From: UBA11136 sp964482135
GTDB taxonomy: Bacteria > Pseudomonadota > Alphaproteobacteria > UBA11136
Assembly: GCA_964482135.1 (NCBI GenBank)
Contig: CAYZWF010000006.1
Coordinates: 1 to 64,000, forward strand
Reading direction: 5' to 3'
Length of the DNA stretch: 64,000 nt
The notes under the pieces are model-generated. The model was not told the DNA's origin. It ran no database searches and saw only the letters and a list, made by a program, of their open reading frames with translations. This document shows positions 8,680 to 18,082 of this stretch, one piece after another (the first letter of the stretch is position 1; every line of letters starts with the position of its first letter). Made by a program: the position numbers and the translations under genes.

Positions 8680-10491
8680 ATGTGTGGACTCGCCGCCTTG
8701 TTCGATCCGGGGCACCGTTTCGATCCTGCTCTTTTGGCCGGGATGGAAGACGACCTGTTTCATCGCGGCCCCGATTCCGGCGGCATTGTGTCGGAGCCTG
8801 GTTTGGCGCTGGTGTTCCGGAGGCTGGCCATTCTCGATCCGGGGTCACAGGCCGACCAGCCCATGAGCGATGCTTCGGGTCGCTGCAGCCTGGTCTTCAA
8901 CGGTGAGATATATAATTACCGTGCCCTGCGCCAGGCTCTGGAGCAGGAAGGCGTGCGCCTGCGTACCAGCGGCGACACGGAAGCGGTGCTCGAAGGCTAT
9001 TTGCACTGGGGCGAGGATGTGCTGAACCGGCTGGAGGGCATGTTCGCCTTCTGTCTTGTGGACCGGGAGCGTGGCGTGGCGCTGGCGGCGCGTGATCCCC
9101 TGGGCATCAAGCCGCTTTATATGATGCATAGCGGGACCACGGTGGCTTTCGCCAGCGAAATGCGGCCGCTGTTTCGCCTTCGGCCGCCACAGGTGGATGA
9201 GGCGGCGCTGGCGGAGCTCGTCACCTTTGGCTGGGCGGCGGGACGGTTAAGCAATTGCAAAGGCATCGAACACCTTCCCGGCGGCACACTGGTGACGATA
9301 CCGCTGGCCGGGGGTGTTCCGGCGGAGCGGCGCTATTGCGACCCCCTGGAGACATTGTGTCGCGATCCCGAGTTGAACCGGGCCGATGCCGAAGAACAGG
9401 TGTCTGAGGCACTGGAAGAATCGGTGAAGGCGCATCTGGCCAGTGACGTGGGCTATGCCATGCAGCTTTCCGGTGGCGTGGATTCGAGTCTGGTGGCGGC
9501 CCTGGCCCAGGGCGAAACCGCTGGCAGGCTTACCTCCTTTGCGGTTTCGCTGGGCGATCACCCTTATGACGAGGGACACTATCGGGACATGGTGGTGCAA
9601 CGCTATGGTCTCGATCATCACGAAGTTGCGGTTTCCGCCGCCGATTATGCCCAGGCGCTGCCGCGCGCGGTACGCCACATGGAAGGACCGCTTCCCCACG
9701 GCGGCTGTGTCACCCTGATGTTGTTATGTGAACGCATCCGCAAGCATACCAAGGTAGTGCTGACCGGCGAGGGGGCCGACGAGATGTTCGGCGGCTATCA
9801 ACGCTATGGGATATGGAACAAGACCCAGTGGCAGGAACGGCTGGGGCGGTTTTTGCCGACGCGGTTTTTGCCGCCTTTGTGGCCGGTAGCGGGAATGCGG
9901 CGCATGGGCGGTCTCGATGCTGCAGCTTACGCTTCGGTCTATCATGATTTCCAGGCGGTCCAGAAGGTGTTCCCCGGCCTGGTGCCGGAACCGGGCGCGC
10001 GGGAGGCGGCAAGCCGCCGTTTCTCCGATTTCCGCGACCGCCTGTTTGCCGTGGACCAGGCTGCCTATCTCGAATCACTTTTGGTGCGCCAGGACAAGAT
10101 GAGCATGGCGGCCTCGGTGGAAGCGCGGGTGCCTTTCGTTCATATGCCGTTGCTGCGCCTCGTCAACAGCCTGCCCCACGCCCTGCGCGCGCCGGGAGGT
10201 GATACCAAGCCGTTGCTCAAGCGTATGGCCGAGCGCCATCTTCCCCATGATCTTATCCATCGCCGCAAGATCGGCCTGTGGCTGCCCTACGAGGAATGGT
10301 TCGCCGACGCCAAAGGTGCGGGGGGGTATCTCGACGACCTGACGGGGCCCGACTCGCGGCTGGCGGCCTATGCCGAGAAAGGAAAGTTAACGGCGCTGGT
10401 GGACGGGTGCCGTGCCGGCGCCCGTTCTGCGGGGCTGGTGCTGGAACGGCTTGTGGGCGTGGAGTTATGGTTGCGCTCCCTGGCCGGATAA
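8680..10491 (+). CDS. asnB: Asparagine synthase-type glutamine amidotransferase (first copy)
   Basis: The protein of 603 residues begins MCGLAALFD, so Cys2 is the glutaminase nucleophile after Met removal. The N-terminal Ntn amidotransferase domain contains YHRGP-like FHRGPDSGG and NGEIYNY. The synthetase domain carries the PP-loop SGGVDSS at about residue 264 and TGEGADEMFGGY. True AsnB makes asparagine. Copies inside glycan loci often amidate uronic or other sugar carboxylates (known for several O-antigen clusters). A second, diverged copy lies at 15037, which argues for at least one sugar role here (inference). The start is six bases after the GT4 stop. Confidence 0.88.
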   Translation: MCGLAALFDPGHRFDPALLAGMEDDLFHRGPDSGGIVSEPGLALVFRRLAILDPGSQADQPMSDASGRCSLVFNGEIYNYRALRQALEQEGVRLRTSGDTEAVLEGYLHWGEDVLNRLEGMFAFCLVDRERGVALAARDPLGIKPLYMMHSGTTVAFASEMRPLFRLRPPQVDEAALAELVTFGWAAGRLSNCKGIEHLPGGTLVTIPLAGGVPAERRYCDPLETLCRDPELNRADAEEQVSEALEESVKAHLASDVGYAMQLSGGVDSSLVAALAQGETAGRLTSFAVSLGDHPYDEGHYRDMVVQRYGLDHHEVAVSAADYAQALPRAVRHMEGPLPHGGCVTLMLLCERIRKHTKVVLTGEGADEMFGGYQRYGIWNKTQWQERLGRFLPTRFLPPLWPVAGMRRMGGLDAAAYASVYHDFQAVQKVFPGLVPEPGAREAASRRFSDFRDRLFAVDQAAYLESLLVRQDKMSMAASVEARVPFVHMPLLRLVNSLPHALRAPGGDTKPLLKRMAERHLPHDLIHRRKIGLWLPYEEWFADAKGAGGYLDDLTGPDSRLAAYAEKGKLTALVDGCRAGARSAGLVLERLVGVELWLRSLAG

Positions 10492-10509
10492 AGGATAGCT
10501 TCTCTCACC

Positions 10510-11901
10510 ATGTGGAAAGAAACCCTTTTATCGCCTTCCCTGTCGTCTTCCCCGGGCTTATTATCCTGGCGGACCATGTTTATCATCTGGGAGGTGGCGG
10601 TGGTGGTGCGGATGGTCAACCTGGCCGCCATGCCCATGGAGCCGGGGCTTCTTCTGGGCGAGGATGCGTGGCTCTACTGGGCCAATGCCCTTTCCCTGTT
10701 GGAACACGGAACTTTCGCGGATACTGCCAGTTCGGGCCGCATGCCCGGCTATTTTCTGCTATTGGCGGGGCTGATGGGCGTGTTCGGGCCGTCGCTCTTT
10801 GCGGTGCTGGCGGTTCAGGCCCTGCTCGATGCCGTCACCTGTGTCCTGGTGGGCATGATCGGCGCAAGACTGTCCATGAGCGTGGGGCTGGTGGCGGGGC
10901 TATTGGCCGCCCTCTGGCCGAACATGGTGATCATGAGCGCTTCGGTGCTGACGGACAGTTTCTTCATGCTTCCCTTCACCGCCATGCTTTACGCATTCCT
11001 GCGTTTTCTCGAAACCGGATTGACCCGTTGGGCGGGCTGGGCCGGGCTGTTTCTCGGGGGCGCCATCATGGTGCGGGCGGTTGCCCAGTATTTCCCACTT
11101 GCCATGGTGTTTCTGGTTGTGGCCGTGCCCCTGTTTCGGGAGCGCGACTGGCGCAAGGGCTTTCTCGCGGGGCTTGCCTTTCTTGTGGCTGTGGCCCTGC
11201 CCCTGGCGCCGTGGCTACAGCGCAATGTTACGCAGTTCGATAGCCTGGCCCTGACGTCGCAGGGTGGCGTGCATCTTCTATACTGGGTTGTTCCGGGGGT
11301 GCTTTCCCGGACCCAGGGTATCCAACAGGAACAGGCTGTGAAGGAGCTGCGGGAGGAATTCCAGGCCGAGATGGAATCGCGGGGGCTGGATACATCCAGT
11401 ATGGATATATTCGCCCGCGACAGGGCCATGAAGGACTTTTCCCAGGCCCGGCTGGCTGAAATCCCATGGCGGGATATCACTGAATCATGGGGCTCGGGCA
11501 TGACGGTTAATCTGATATCTCCCGCAATTGCCGCCGATCCGCGCGCACGCGCCATGCCCCATCCCAGTTTTATCGGCACCTCCCACCTCGACCTCCTATC
11601 GCGAATTACTCTCTATGTACAGGAGGCGTCGCCGGTCTATCTGGCGGTGGTCGCCGTTGGCATAATCGGCGCCGTTCTGGCTTCCCTGCTCCAGATATAC
11701 GGTTTTGTCCTGCTTTCCCGGGTCTCGGGATGGGTGGCGATTCTGAGCGTTGCGGGTATGTTGTATTTTCTGCTTATCAGCGGGCCCATCACCGCGCCTA
11801 AATACAGGTTGCCCTTCGAGCCGGTGCTGATCATCCTTCAGGCCCTGGCACTGGTGGAGTTGTGGCCGCGTTTGCGCCGCATGGCGGGAGGAAGCATATA
11901 A
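10510..11901 (+). CDS. GT39-like polytopic membrane protein
   Basis: This hydrophobic protein of 463 residues has about nine or ten predicted membrane helices. It resembles lipid-carrier-dependent (dolichyl-phosphate-mannose type) GT-C transferases. The first extracytoplasmic loop includes GEDAWLYWANAL, with acidic residues where the family carries its catalytic Asp/Glu. SGRMPGYFLLLAGLMGVFG follows. A soluble stretch near residues 270-345 (EELREEFQ-like and FARDRAMKDF) faces outside. It would transfer a sugar from a polyprenyl-phosphate donor on the periplasmic side. Start ATG at 10510, 18 bases after asnB. The sugar and acceptor are unknown. Confidence 0.75.
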   Translation: MWKETLLSPSLSSSPGLLSWRTMFIIWEVAVVVRMVNLAAMPMEPGLLLGEDAWLYWANALSLLEHGTFADTASSGRMPGYFLLLAGLMGVFGPSLFAVLAVQALLDAVTCVLVGMIGARLSMSVGLVAGLLAALWPNMVIMSASVLTDSFFMLPFTAMLYAFLRFLETGLTRWAGWAGLFLGGAIMVRAVAQYFPLAMVFLVVAVPLFRERDWRKGFLAGLAFLVAVALPLAPWLQRNVTQFDSLALTSQGGVHLLYWVVPGVLSRTQGIQQEQAVKELREEFQAEMESRGLDTSSMDIFARDRAMKDFSQARLAEIPWRDITESWGSGMTVNLISPAIAADPRARAMPHPSFIGTSHLDLLSRITLYVQEASPVYLAVVAVGIIGAVLASLLQIYGFVLLSRVSGWVAILSVAGMLYFLLISGPITAPKYRLPFEPVLIILQALALVELWPRLRRMAGGSI

Positions 11902-11920
11902 CGGGGGGAAATATCCGGGA

Positions 11921-12442
11921 ATGGTGATCTGGATTACCGGACTTTCAGGCGCCGGCAAGACAACGCTGGCTACGGCGCTCTACGAGGCCATGAAGCCTGC
12001 CCTGCCCACCCTGGTGCGGATTGATGGTGACGAGGTGCGGGCGCTTTTCGGCAACTCCCTGGGCTTTGCCGAATCCGACCGCCGCCTTCAGATTCAACGT
12101 CTGCAGAGTCTCGCCACTATACTGGACGGCCAGGGTCTCACCGTGATCGTGGCGGCTCTTTACGCCCATCCCGAATTGCTGGCCTGGAACCGGGATCATT
12201 TTTCCGATTATTTCGAGGTCTATCTCGAGGCCTCGCTGGAGCTGGTGCGCAGCCGCGATCCCAAGGGACTGTACGCCAAGGCGGATTCCGGCGATATGCC
12301 TGATGTGGTGGGGGTGGACGTGCCGTGGCACGTGCCGGACAATCCCCACATGACGGTGACGGCGGGGGACGATCTCGATACGGGCGTGGTGGCGCGCGAT
12401 ATCATGGACCGCCTATCTTCTCTGAGCGGGACCGGGAAATAA
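11921..12442 (+). CDS. cysC: Adenylyl-sulfate kinase
   Basis: The 173-residue APS kinase phosphorylates adenylyl sulfate to PAPS. The P-loop GLSGAGKTT is at residues 7-15, the substrate motif RIDGDEVRALFG lies near 33-44, and DPKGLYAKADSGD near 110 is the C-terminal APS-site segment. It stands ten bases before ATP sulfurylase, so the pair forms a complete two-step sulfate activation unit. There are no CysH, CysI or CysJ genes nearby and no sulfotransferase in the window. In a glycan locus PAPS would be expected to serve a sulfotransferase elsewhere (inference). Confidence 0.88.
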   Translation: MVIWITGLSGAGKTTLATALYEAMKPALPTLVRIDGDEVRALFGNSLGFAESDRRLQIQRLQSLATILDGQGLTVIVAALYAHPELLAWNRDHFSDYFEVYLEASLELVRSRDPKGLYAKADSGDMPDVVGVDVPWHVPDNPHMTVTAGDDLDTGVVARDIMDRLSSLSGTGK

Positions 12443-12452
12443 ACGGGCAGCC

Positions 12453-13535
12453 ATGAGCGAACTCGTCCTCACCCGCCCCCAGTATCTGGAGCTTGAAAAG
12501 CTCGGCCTGGGCGCCTTTCGCCCGCTCACCGGCTTCATGAACGAAGATGAGTTCCAGGGCTCCGTGGAAACCATGCGGCTTCCCGGTGGCGCGGTCTTCC
12601 CCCTGCCCGTGGTGCTGGACGTGGATGGAGAGACGGCCACACGGCTGGAGGGCCTGCCCCGGGTGGCGCTGGTTTATGACGGCGAACAGGTGGGCGAATT
12701 GCGTCCCGAAAGCGTCTTTACCTGCGACAAGGCGGCGGTGGCCGAAAAGGTCTATGGCACCACCGATCCCGCTCATCCCGGCGTGGCGTTTTTCATGGCC
12801 GGTGGCGACCATTTCATGGGCGGTGCGGTGGCGCTGACCAAACGCGCCACCTTCGATTTTTCCAGCGATGAACTGGCGCCCGAAGAAACCCGCGCCCTGT
12901 TTGCCGAGAAGGGGTGGCAAACCGTTGTCGGATTCCAGACCCGCAATGTGCCCCACCGCGCTCACGAATATCTGCAACGCATCGCTCTGGAACAGGTGGA
13001 TGGTCTCTTCATCCAGCCCCTGGTGGGGCGTAAGAAAAAAGGCGACTACACGCCACAGGCGATCCTGCGCGGCTATCGCACCCTGATCGGGGAGTTCTAT
13101 CCCGCCGACAAGGTGGCGCTGGGCATTCTCTCCACTTATATGCGTTATGCCGGGCCGCGCGAGGCCGTATTTCATGCCCTCGTCAGGCGCAATTACGGCT
13201 GTACCCATTTCATCATCGGCCGCGATCATGCCGGGGTCGGAGATTATTACGGCACCTACGAGGCCCACGAGATGACGCGGCGCTTCGACGGCGATCTCGG
13301 GATCGAGATCATGTATCTGCACGGCCCTTATTTCTGCGGCCGTTGCGATGGCATCGTCACCGAACAGACCTGTCCCCATGAAAAAGACCTGCCCGATTCC
13401 GTTACCCATATCAGCGGCACCGACATGCGGGCTATGCTGCTTGGCGGCAAGGAGCCGGATGCCCATCTCATGCGGCCGGAGGTGATCGCCGCGCTTCAGG
13501 GAACCGAGCTGTTTATCGAGGATGACGAAACATGA
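12453..13535 (+). CDS. sat: Sulfate adenylyltransferase (homomeric ATP sulfurylase)
   Basis: The 360-residue monofunctional enzyme makes APS from ATP and sulfate. Diagnostic segments are FQTRNVPHRAHEYLQ near residue 161, where the usual NPxH is NVPH, and IGRDHAGVGDYYGTY near 255. A zinc-like cluster lies in YFCGRCDGIVTEQTCPH, and ISGTDMRAMLLGG comes near the end. It lacks the N-terminal PUA-rich extension of longer forms, and the APS kinase domain is encoded separately just upstream. The start at 12453 has a clear spacing after cysC. The stop shares ATGA with the pyruvate kinase-like gene, so all three are coupled. Confidence 0.9.
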   Translation: MSELVLTRPQYLELEKLGLGAFRPLTGFMNEDEFQGSVETMRLPGGAVFPLPVVLDVDGETATRLEGLPRVALVYDGEQVGELRPESVFTCDKAAVAEKVYGTTDPAHPGVAFFMAGGDHFMGGAVALTKRATFDFSSDELAPEETRALFAEKGWQTVVGFQTRNVPHRAHEYLQRIALEQVDGLFIQPLVGRKKKGDYTPQAILRGYRTLIGEFYPADKVALGILSTYMRYAGPREAVFHALVRRNYGCTHFIIGRDHAGVGDYYGTYEAHEMTRRFDGDLGIEIMYLHGPYFCGRCDGIVTEQTCPHEKDLPDSVTHISGTDMRAMLLGGKEPDAHLMRPEVIAALQGTELFIEDDET

Positions 13536-14971
13536 GCGCCACCCGCATCGTCTGTACCATCGGCCCGGTTACCAATAATGAACCGGCGCTACGCGATCTG
13601 GCAGCGGCGGGAATGAACGTGGCCCGGCTCAATGGCTCCCACGGCGATCTTGACTGGCATGCCGCCGCTATCGCCCTGCTGCGCGAGGTGGCGCCCGAGA
13701 TTCCGATTCTTCTCGATATTCCCGGACGCAAGATTCGCACCACCGACTTGGCTCACGAGCCCGAATTCGCGCGCGGCGATACGGTAATACTGACCACCGA
13801 AGAAGGTCATGACGGTTCCGAAAAAGTGCCCGTCAACCGGGCCTCTTTGCATGAAGAGGTGAGCGCGGGCGACGTGATCCTGGCCGATGACGGCACCTTG
13901 AAATTCAACGTGGAAAAGGTCACGGGACAAGACATCCATCTCCAGGCCGAAGGGCCGGGAAAGCTCAAGAGCCGCAAGGGAATCAACGTTCCCTCGCTCT
14001 CCCTGGCGGGTGAGGGGGTGACACAGCGTGACCGTGACATGATGGCCTTTGCCCGCGAACACGGCGTTGATTACATCGGTATCAGCTTCGTTGATTCCGC
14101 CGAACATGTGAACGCGGTGCGCGAACTGTGCGGCGGTAACTGGCCGCGTATCGTCTCTAAGGTGGAAAACCAGGGCGGGCTGGATAATCTCGAACAGATC
14201 GTGGAGGCCACCGATGCGGTAATGATCGACCGCGGTGATTTGTCGGTGGAAACCAATCTCGAAAACCTGGCTTTGTTCCAGAAACACATCCTCGATGTAT
14301 CCCGCGCCCACGGCAAGCCGGTGATTGTGGCCACGGAAATGCTCCATACCATGATCGAGAATTCCTTCCCCACCAAGGCCGAGGTTAGCGACATCACCAA
14401 TGCCGTTCTCGATGGCTGTTCCGCCGCCATGTTGTCGGGGGAGACGGCGGTGGGCGCCCACGCCACGGAATCGGTGGCGGTCATGCGGCGGGTCGCCGAT
14501 GCCGCCGAAGCCGATCTTCAGGCGCGGCTCGACGACGGGCGCGAAGCGGCACGCCGCGGCGACCGGCCCACCAGCGTGCCTCAGGCCATGGAAGATGCGG
14601 TGGCCTTGATCTGCCGTTCACTGCCCATCACCAAGATCGTCGCCGTGACTATCTCCGGCTATGCCGCCCGCATGACGGCGGCGCGGCGTCCCAGCCAGCC
14701 CATCATCGGCGTCAGCAACGACGCCATGGCGGCGCGCAGCTTCAACCTTTTCTGGGGCGCCCAGGGTGTGCATGTGGACATTCCCTTTTCCAAGACCTCC
14801 ACCGATCATGTGGTGAAATGCCTTGAGGAACTGTGGCGGCGCGGCATTCTCGACGACCATGACCTGATTTTGGTGACGGCCTTGGGCTATCCCCGCTCAG
14901 GCAACCGCATGAATCTTCTCCAGACCCATGCGGTCTGTGACCTTGTGGAATCCCTGAGCTGGAAAAAATAA
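13532..14971 (+). CDS. Divergent pyruvate kinase family protein
   Basis: The 479-residue protein has the full pyruvate kinase layout: TIM barrel, inserted B domain and C-terminal domain. Conserved pieces are the catalytic Lys in SKVENQGG, the metal acids in RGDLSVE, VATEMLHTMIEN and AAMLSGETAVG. Departures from standard enzymes include RLNGSHG for RLNFSHG, LLDIPGRKIR for LDTKGPEIR (losing the K+-site Thr) and MIDRGDLSVE for MVARGDLGVE. It overlaps sat by 4 bases, so it belongs to the sulfate/glycan operon and not to a glycolytic cluster. Phosphoenolpyruvate turnover is the likely chemistry. Whether it serves glycolysis, ATP supply or sugar synthesis is unknown. Confidence 0.8.
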   Translation: MSATRIVCTIGPVTNNEPALRDLAAAGMNVARLNGSHGDLDWHAAAIALLREVAPEIPILLDIPGRKIRTTDLAHEPEFARGDTVILTTEEGHDGSEKVPVNRASLHEEVSAGDVILADDGTLKFNVEKVTGQDIHLQAEGPGKLKSRKGINVPSLSLAGEGVTQRDRDMMAFAREHGVDYIGISFVDSAEHVNAVRELCGGNWPRIVSKVENQGGLDNLEQIVEATDAVMIDRGDLSVETNLENLALFQKHILDVSRAHGKPVIVATEMLHTMIENSFPTKAEVSDITNAVLDGCSAAMLSGETAVGAHATESVAVMRRVADAAEADLQARLDDGREAARRGDRPTSVPQAMEDAVALICRSLPITKIVAVTISGYAARMTAARRPSQPIIGVSNDAMAARSFNLFWGAQGVHVDIPFSKTSTDHVVKCLEELWRRGILDDHDLILVTALGYPRSGNRMNLLQTHAVCDLVESLSWKK

Positions 14972-15036
14972 GGTCTGGAAAAATAATTAAGCGCAGGAGA
15001 TACCGGGCGGCTCCGCCGCTCTAGGAAAACGCCCTC

Positions 15037-16983
15037 ATGTGCGGTTTTGCCGGTTTCATTGACCTCGCCCGGCGTACGCCGGAAGCCGACCTTCTGGCGC
15101 GGGCCGAAGGCATGGCCGCGCGACTCTATCATCGTGGCCCCGACGGCGATGGTGTATGGGCCGATGCGGGCACCGGGCTGGGGCTGGGGCATCGCCGGCT
15201 TGCCATCCTCGATCTTTCTCCCGCCGGGCATCAGCCCATGGTTTCGGCCGATGGCCGTTATGTGATCGCTTATAACGGCGAGGTCTATAATTTCCCCGAA
15301 CTGCGCGCCGAGTTGGAGGCTGGGGGCGTGGCCTTTCGTGGCAGCTGTGATACCGAGGTGGTGGTGGAAGCCATCGCCGCCTGGGGCCTTGAACGCGCGC
15401 TGGGGCGCATGGTGGGCATGTTCGCCTTTGCCCTGTGGGACAAGGCCGAACGCGTTCTTTGCTTGGCGTGTGACCGGCTCGGCATCAAACCGCTCTATTG
15501 GGGCCGTTGCGGGGAGCATTTTCTCTTTGCTTCCGAGATCAAGGCTCTGCGCGCCCATCCCGCCTGGACGGCAACGGTGGACCGGGACGCGCTGGCGGCG
15601 TATTTGCGCTTCGGCTATGTGCCGGCACCACGCAGTATCTATGCCGGCATTGCCAAACTTGAGGCGGGCACCTTCCTCACTCTGCGCGAGGGGGGCGAAG
15701 CGGAAATCCGGCGCTATTGGGATTTGCGGGAAATCACGCTTTCCTCCCGCGCCCGGCTACGGGACCTGGACGATGCGGAAGCCACCGACCGGCTCGACAG
15801 CCTTTTACGTGATGCGGTGAAGGGGCGTATGGTGGCCGACGTGCCGCTGGGGGCGTTTCTCTCCGGCGGCGTGGACAGTTCCACCGTCACCGCCCTGATG
15901 CAGGATCAGAGCTCGCGCCCGGTGGAAACTTTTTCCATCGGTTTTTCCGAGTCCGCTTTCGACGAATCGAGCGAGGCCGACGCCGTGGCCCGTCATCTCG
16001 GCACCGATCATACGGAACTTATGGTTTCGCCCGCCGATGCGCGGGCGGTGATTCCCCATCTGCCGCATATCTATGACGAGCCCTTCGCCGATTCCTCCCA
16101 GATTCCCACTTATCTGGTGTCACGGCTGGCGCGTCACCGGGTGAGCGTGGCGCTGTCGGGGGATGGCGGCGATGAAATGTTCGCGGGCTATAACCGCCAT
16201 CGTCTGGCGGCGGGGGTGTGGCCACGCCTGGGGCGAGTTCCCCCGGCGCTGAGGGGGATGGCCGCTTCCTGTCTGCGAACCCTTCCGCCACGGCTGTGGG
16301 ATATGTTGTTCGCGCCTTCACCGAAACGTCTGCGCCATGTGCTTACTGGCGACCGCATGCACAAACTGGCGGCGGTGCTCGCCAGCGCTAATGACGCCGA
16401 TCTCTACGGGAGGCTGGTAAGCCAGTGGCCCGATCCGGAATCGCTGGTTGTTGAGGGCGCATGCGAGGGGGAACAAATATGGAATGATCCGGGCCTTGTG
16501 CGCGACCTGCCGGATCTCATGGCGCGCATGCGTTACATGGACACGGTGGGCTACCTTCCCGGAGATATCCTGACCAAGCTCGATCGTGCCAGCATGGCCG
16601 TCAGCCTTGAGGCCCGGGTGCCGCTCATCGACCATCGGGTGGCGGAATTTGCCGCCGGCGTGCCTCCGCATATGCTGATCCGGGGGCGGCGCGGCAAATG
16701 GCTGTTGCGTCAGGTGCTGCACCGTTATGTGCCGGAGGAACTGGTAACGCGCCCCAAGACCGGCTTCGGTGTGCCTCTTGATTCCTGGTTACGGGGACCG
16801 CTGCGCGACTGGGCCGAGGGCCTGTTATCGCGGTCGCGACTCGAGGAAGAGGGATTCTTCGCACCCGTGCCGGTACGCCGGGTGTGGAAGGAACATCTTT
16901 CGGGACGCCGCAATCATCAGCACAAGCTGTGGGCGGTGCTCATGTTCCAGGCCTGGTACACGGGCGAACATTCCCTGAATTGA
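15037..16983 (+). CDS. asnB: Asparagine synthase-type glutamine amidotransferase (second copy)
   Basis: The 648-residue protein starts MCGFAGFID, with the Cys2 glutaminase nucleophile, LYHRGPDGDG and AYNGEVYNF. The ATP-pyrophosphatase domain has SGGVDSS at about residue 276 and LSGDGGDEMFAGYNRH near 370. It resembles the AsnB form common in exopolysaccharide loci (exosortase/XrtA-type loci). It is clearly a different lineage from the copy at 8680, so the pair did not arise by recent duplication. The 65-base gap upstream contains a small GC-rich inverted repeat (about 15007-15020) without a T-run. It is the last gene of the glycan run before the strand switch. Confidence 0.87.
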   Translation: MCGFAGFIDLARRTPEADLLARAEGMAARLYHRGPDGDGVWADAGTGLGLGHRRLAILDLSPAGHQPMVSADGRYVIAYNGEVYNFPELRAELEAGGVAFRGSCDTEVVVEAIAAWGLERALGRMVGMFAFALWDKAERVLCLACDRLGIKPLYWGRCGEHFLFASEIKALRAHPAWTATVDRDALAAYLRFGYVPAPRSIYAGIAKLEAGTFLTLREGGEAEIRRYWDLREITLSSRARLRDLDDAEATDRLDSLLRDAVKGRMVADVPLGAFLSGGVDSSTVTALMQDQSSRPVETFSIGFSESAFDESSEADAVARHLGTDHTELMVSPADARAVIPHLPHIYDEPFADSSQIPTYLVSRLARHRVSVALSGDGGDEMFAGYNRHRLAAGVWPRLGRVPPALRGMAASCLRTLPPRLWDMLFAPSPKRLRHVLTGDRMHKLAAVLASANDADLYGRLVSQWPDPESLVVEGACEGEQIWNDPGLVRDLPDLMARMRYMDTVGYLPGDILTKLDRASMAVSLEARVPLIDHRVAEFAAGVPPHMLIRGRRGKWLLRQVLHRYVPEELVTRPKTGFGVPLDSWLRGPLRDWAEGLLSRSRLEEEGFFAPVPVRRVWKEHLSGRRNHQHKLWAVLMFQAWYTGEHSLN

Positions 16984-17016
16984 CGCTGCGGGACATGGCC
17001 TCTCAGTATTGTCTTC

Positions 17017-17859
17017 TCAGCCTGCCGCCGCCCTCTTATGGAGAACCGGCATGAGATCGAAATAGGGACGGATCAGCGGCGAGTCCGATGATTCGAATTC
17101 CGCGAAGGGACCATCGAAAGACACCAGCCCCTCATGCAGCATCACGGTGCGCGGCTGGAGGCGGCCCAGCAGATCCTTGTCATGGGTAATGATCACCGTG
17201 GTTCGTTCAGGGCCGCCGGTTTTGCGGTCGAAATGGGTGGCGAGAATCAGATCCTGGATCTGAACCGCGCTGCTGGGGTCGAGTCCGGTGGTGGGTTCGT
17301 CGTAGAAGATGACATTCGGGTCCATGGACAGCGCCCGGGCCACGGCAAGGCGTTTGGCCATGCCGCCGGAAAGGTCGTTGGTGTCGGTGTTGAGAAAATC
17401 GTCGTCAGTGGGTAGGGCCACCGCCGTCAATACCGAGCGCGCGATGGGACGGATGGCGTTGTCACCGAGCTCTCTCACCTCTTCGAGCCAGAGGCTGATA
17501 TTGTCGTAGACGGTACCCGAGAACAGCGCATTGTTCTGAAAGACCACACCCCAATGGGTATGGATGGTGTCGAGTTCCGCATCATCAAGGAGCGACGGGT
17601 CCACCAGCGCTGCCCCGGGTTGTTCGTGGTCGGCCACCAGGATGCGGCCGGCATCGGGGGAAAGCAGGCCCAGGATGTGGTTGAGAAGCACCGTCTTGCC
17701 GCAGCCCGACCCGCCGACCACGGCCACCACCTCGCCGCGGTGTATTTCCAGATCTACCCCGCGCAGCACATGATGGTCGTCGAAGGCCCCCCACAGGCCT
17801 TCCACGCAAATCTCCACGGCCTGTACAGCTTCGTTGCCTGCTTGCCTCTTGTTACCCAT
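17017..17859 (-). CDS. ABC transporter ATP-binding protein, MlaF/Mkl type (orphan)
   Basis: This ATPase of 280 residues has Walker A GGSGCGKT at 49-56, a signature LSGGMAKR at 163-170 and Walker B with VIFYDEPT at 183-190. The MAKR ending of the signature and the LLSPDAG region are typical of the MlaF/Mkl group, which powers retrograde phospholipid transport at the inner membrane. Its usual partners MlaE and MlaD are not next to it here. It is flanked by asnB, convergent, and a divergent response regulator. It may join a permease encoded elsewhere. Confidence 0.8.
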   Translation of the reverse strand: MGNKRQAGNEAVQAVEICVEGLWGAFDDHHVLRGVDLEIHRGEVVAVVGGSGCGKTVLLNHILGLLSPDAGRILVADHEQPGAALVDPSLLDDAELDTIHTHWGVVFQNNALFSGTVYDNISLWLEEVRELGDNAIRPIARSVLTAVALPTDDDFLNTDTNDLSGGMAKRLAVARALSMDPNVIFYDEPTTGLDPSSAVQIQDLILATHFDRKTGGPERTTVIITHDKDLLGRLQPRTVMLHEGLVSFDGPFAEFESSDSPLIRPYFDLMPVLHKRAAAG

Positions 17860-18082
17860 GGAGCCAGACTACACGAAGCGTCGCCCCCATACACGTCCCG
17901 GGACGAAACGGGGATGGCAAAACGGGGCGGGTTGAAAACATTTCCAGACAGCCCCATGTTTAGTGAGCTTCGTCACAGACAATGACAATGGTTGTTGTGG
18001 TAATGAAGGCTCTCTGCCTTCGGGCTGAGTTCCCTGGGCACTTCGCCTGAAAGCCCCGGCAAGAGTAATTTTGGAGGAAACC
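17860..18082. other. Divergent intergenic region between the ABC ATPase and the response regulator
   Basis: About 220 bases with no coding frame that I trust. It should contain promoters for both flanking genes. The short repeat acggggatggcaaaacgggg (about 17907-17926) contains two ACGGGG units. A strong ribosome site GGAGGAA at 18073-18079 fixes the start of the response regulator at 18083. Confidence 0.4.

Noticed and set aside
10278..11243. 321-codon frame overlapping asnB and the GT39-like gene
   Set aside because: Its composition is Gly/Ala/Arg-rich and both flanking genes are better supported.
12402..13466. 354-codon open frame antisense to sat
   Set aside because: It lies opposite ATP sulfurylase with all its motifs, and is a GC-rich shadow.
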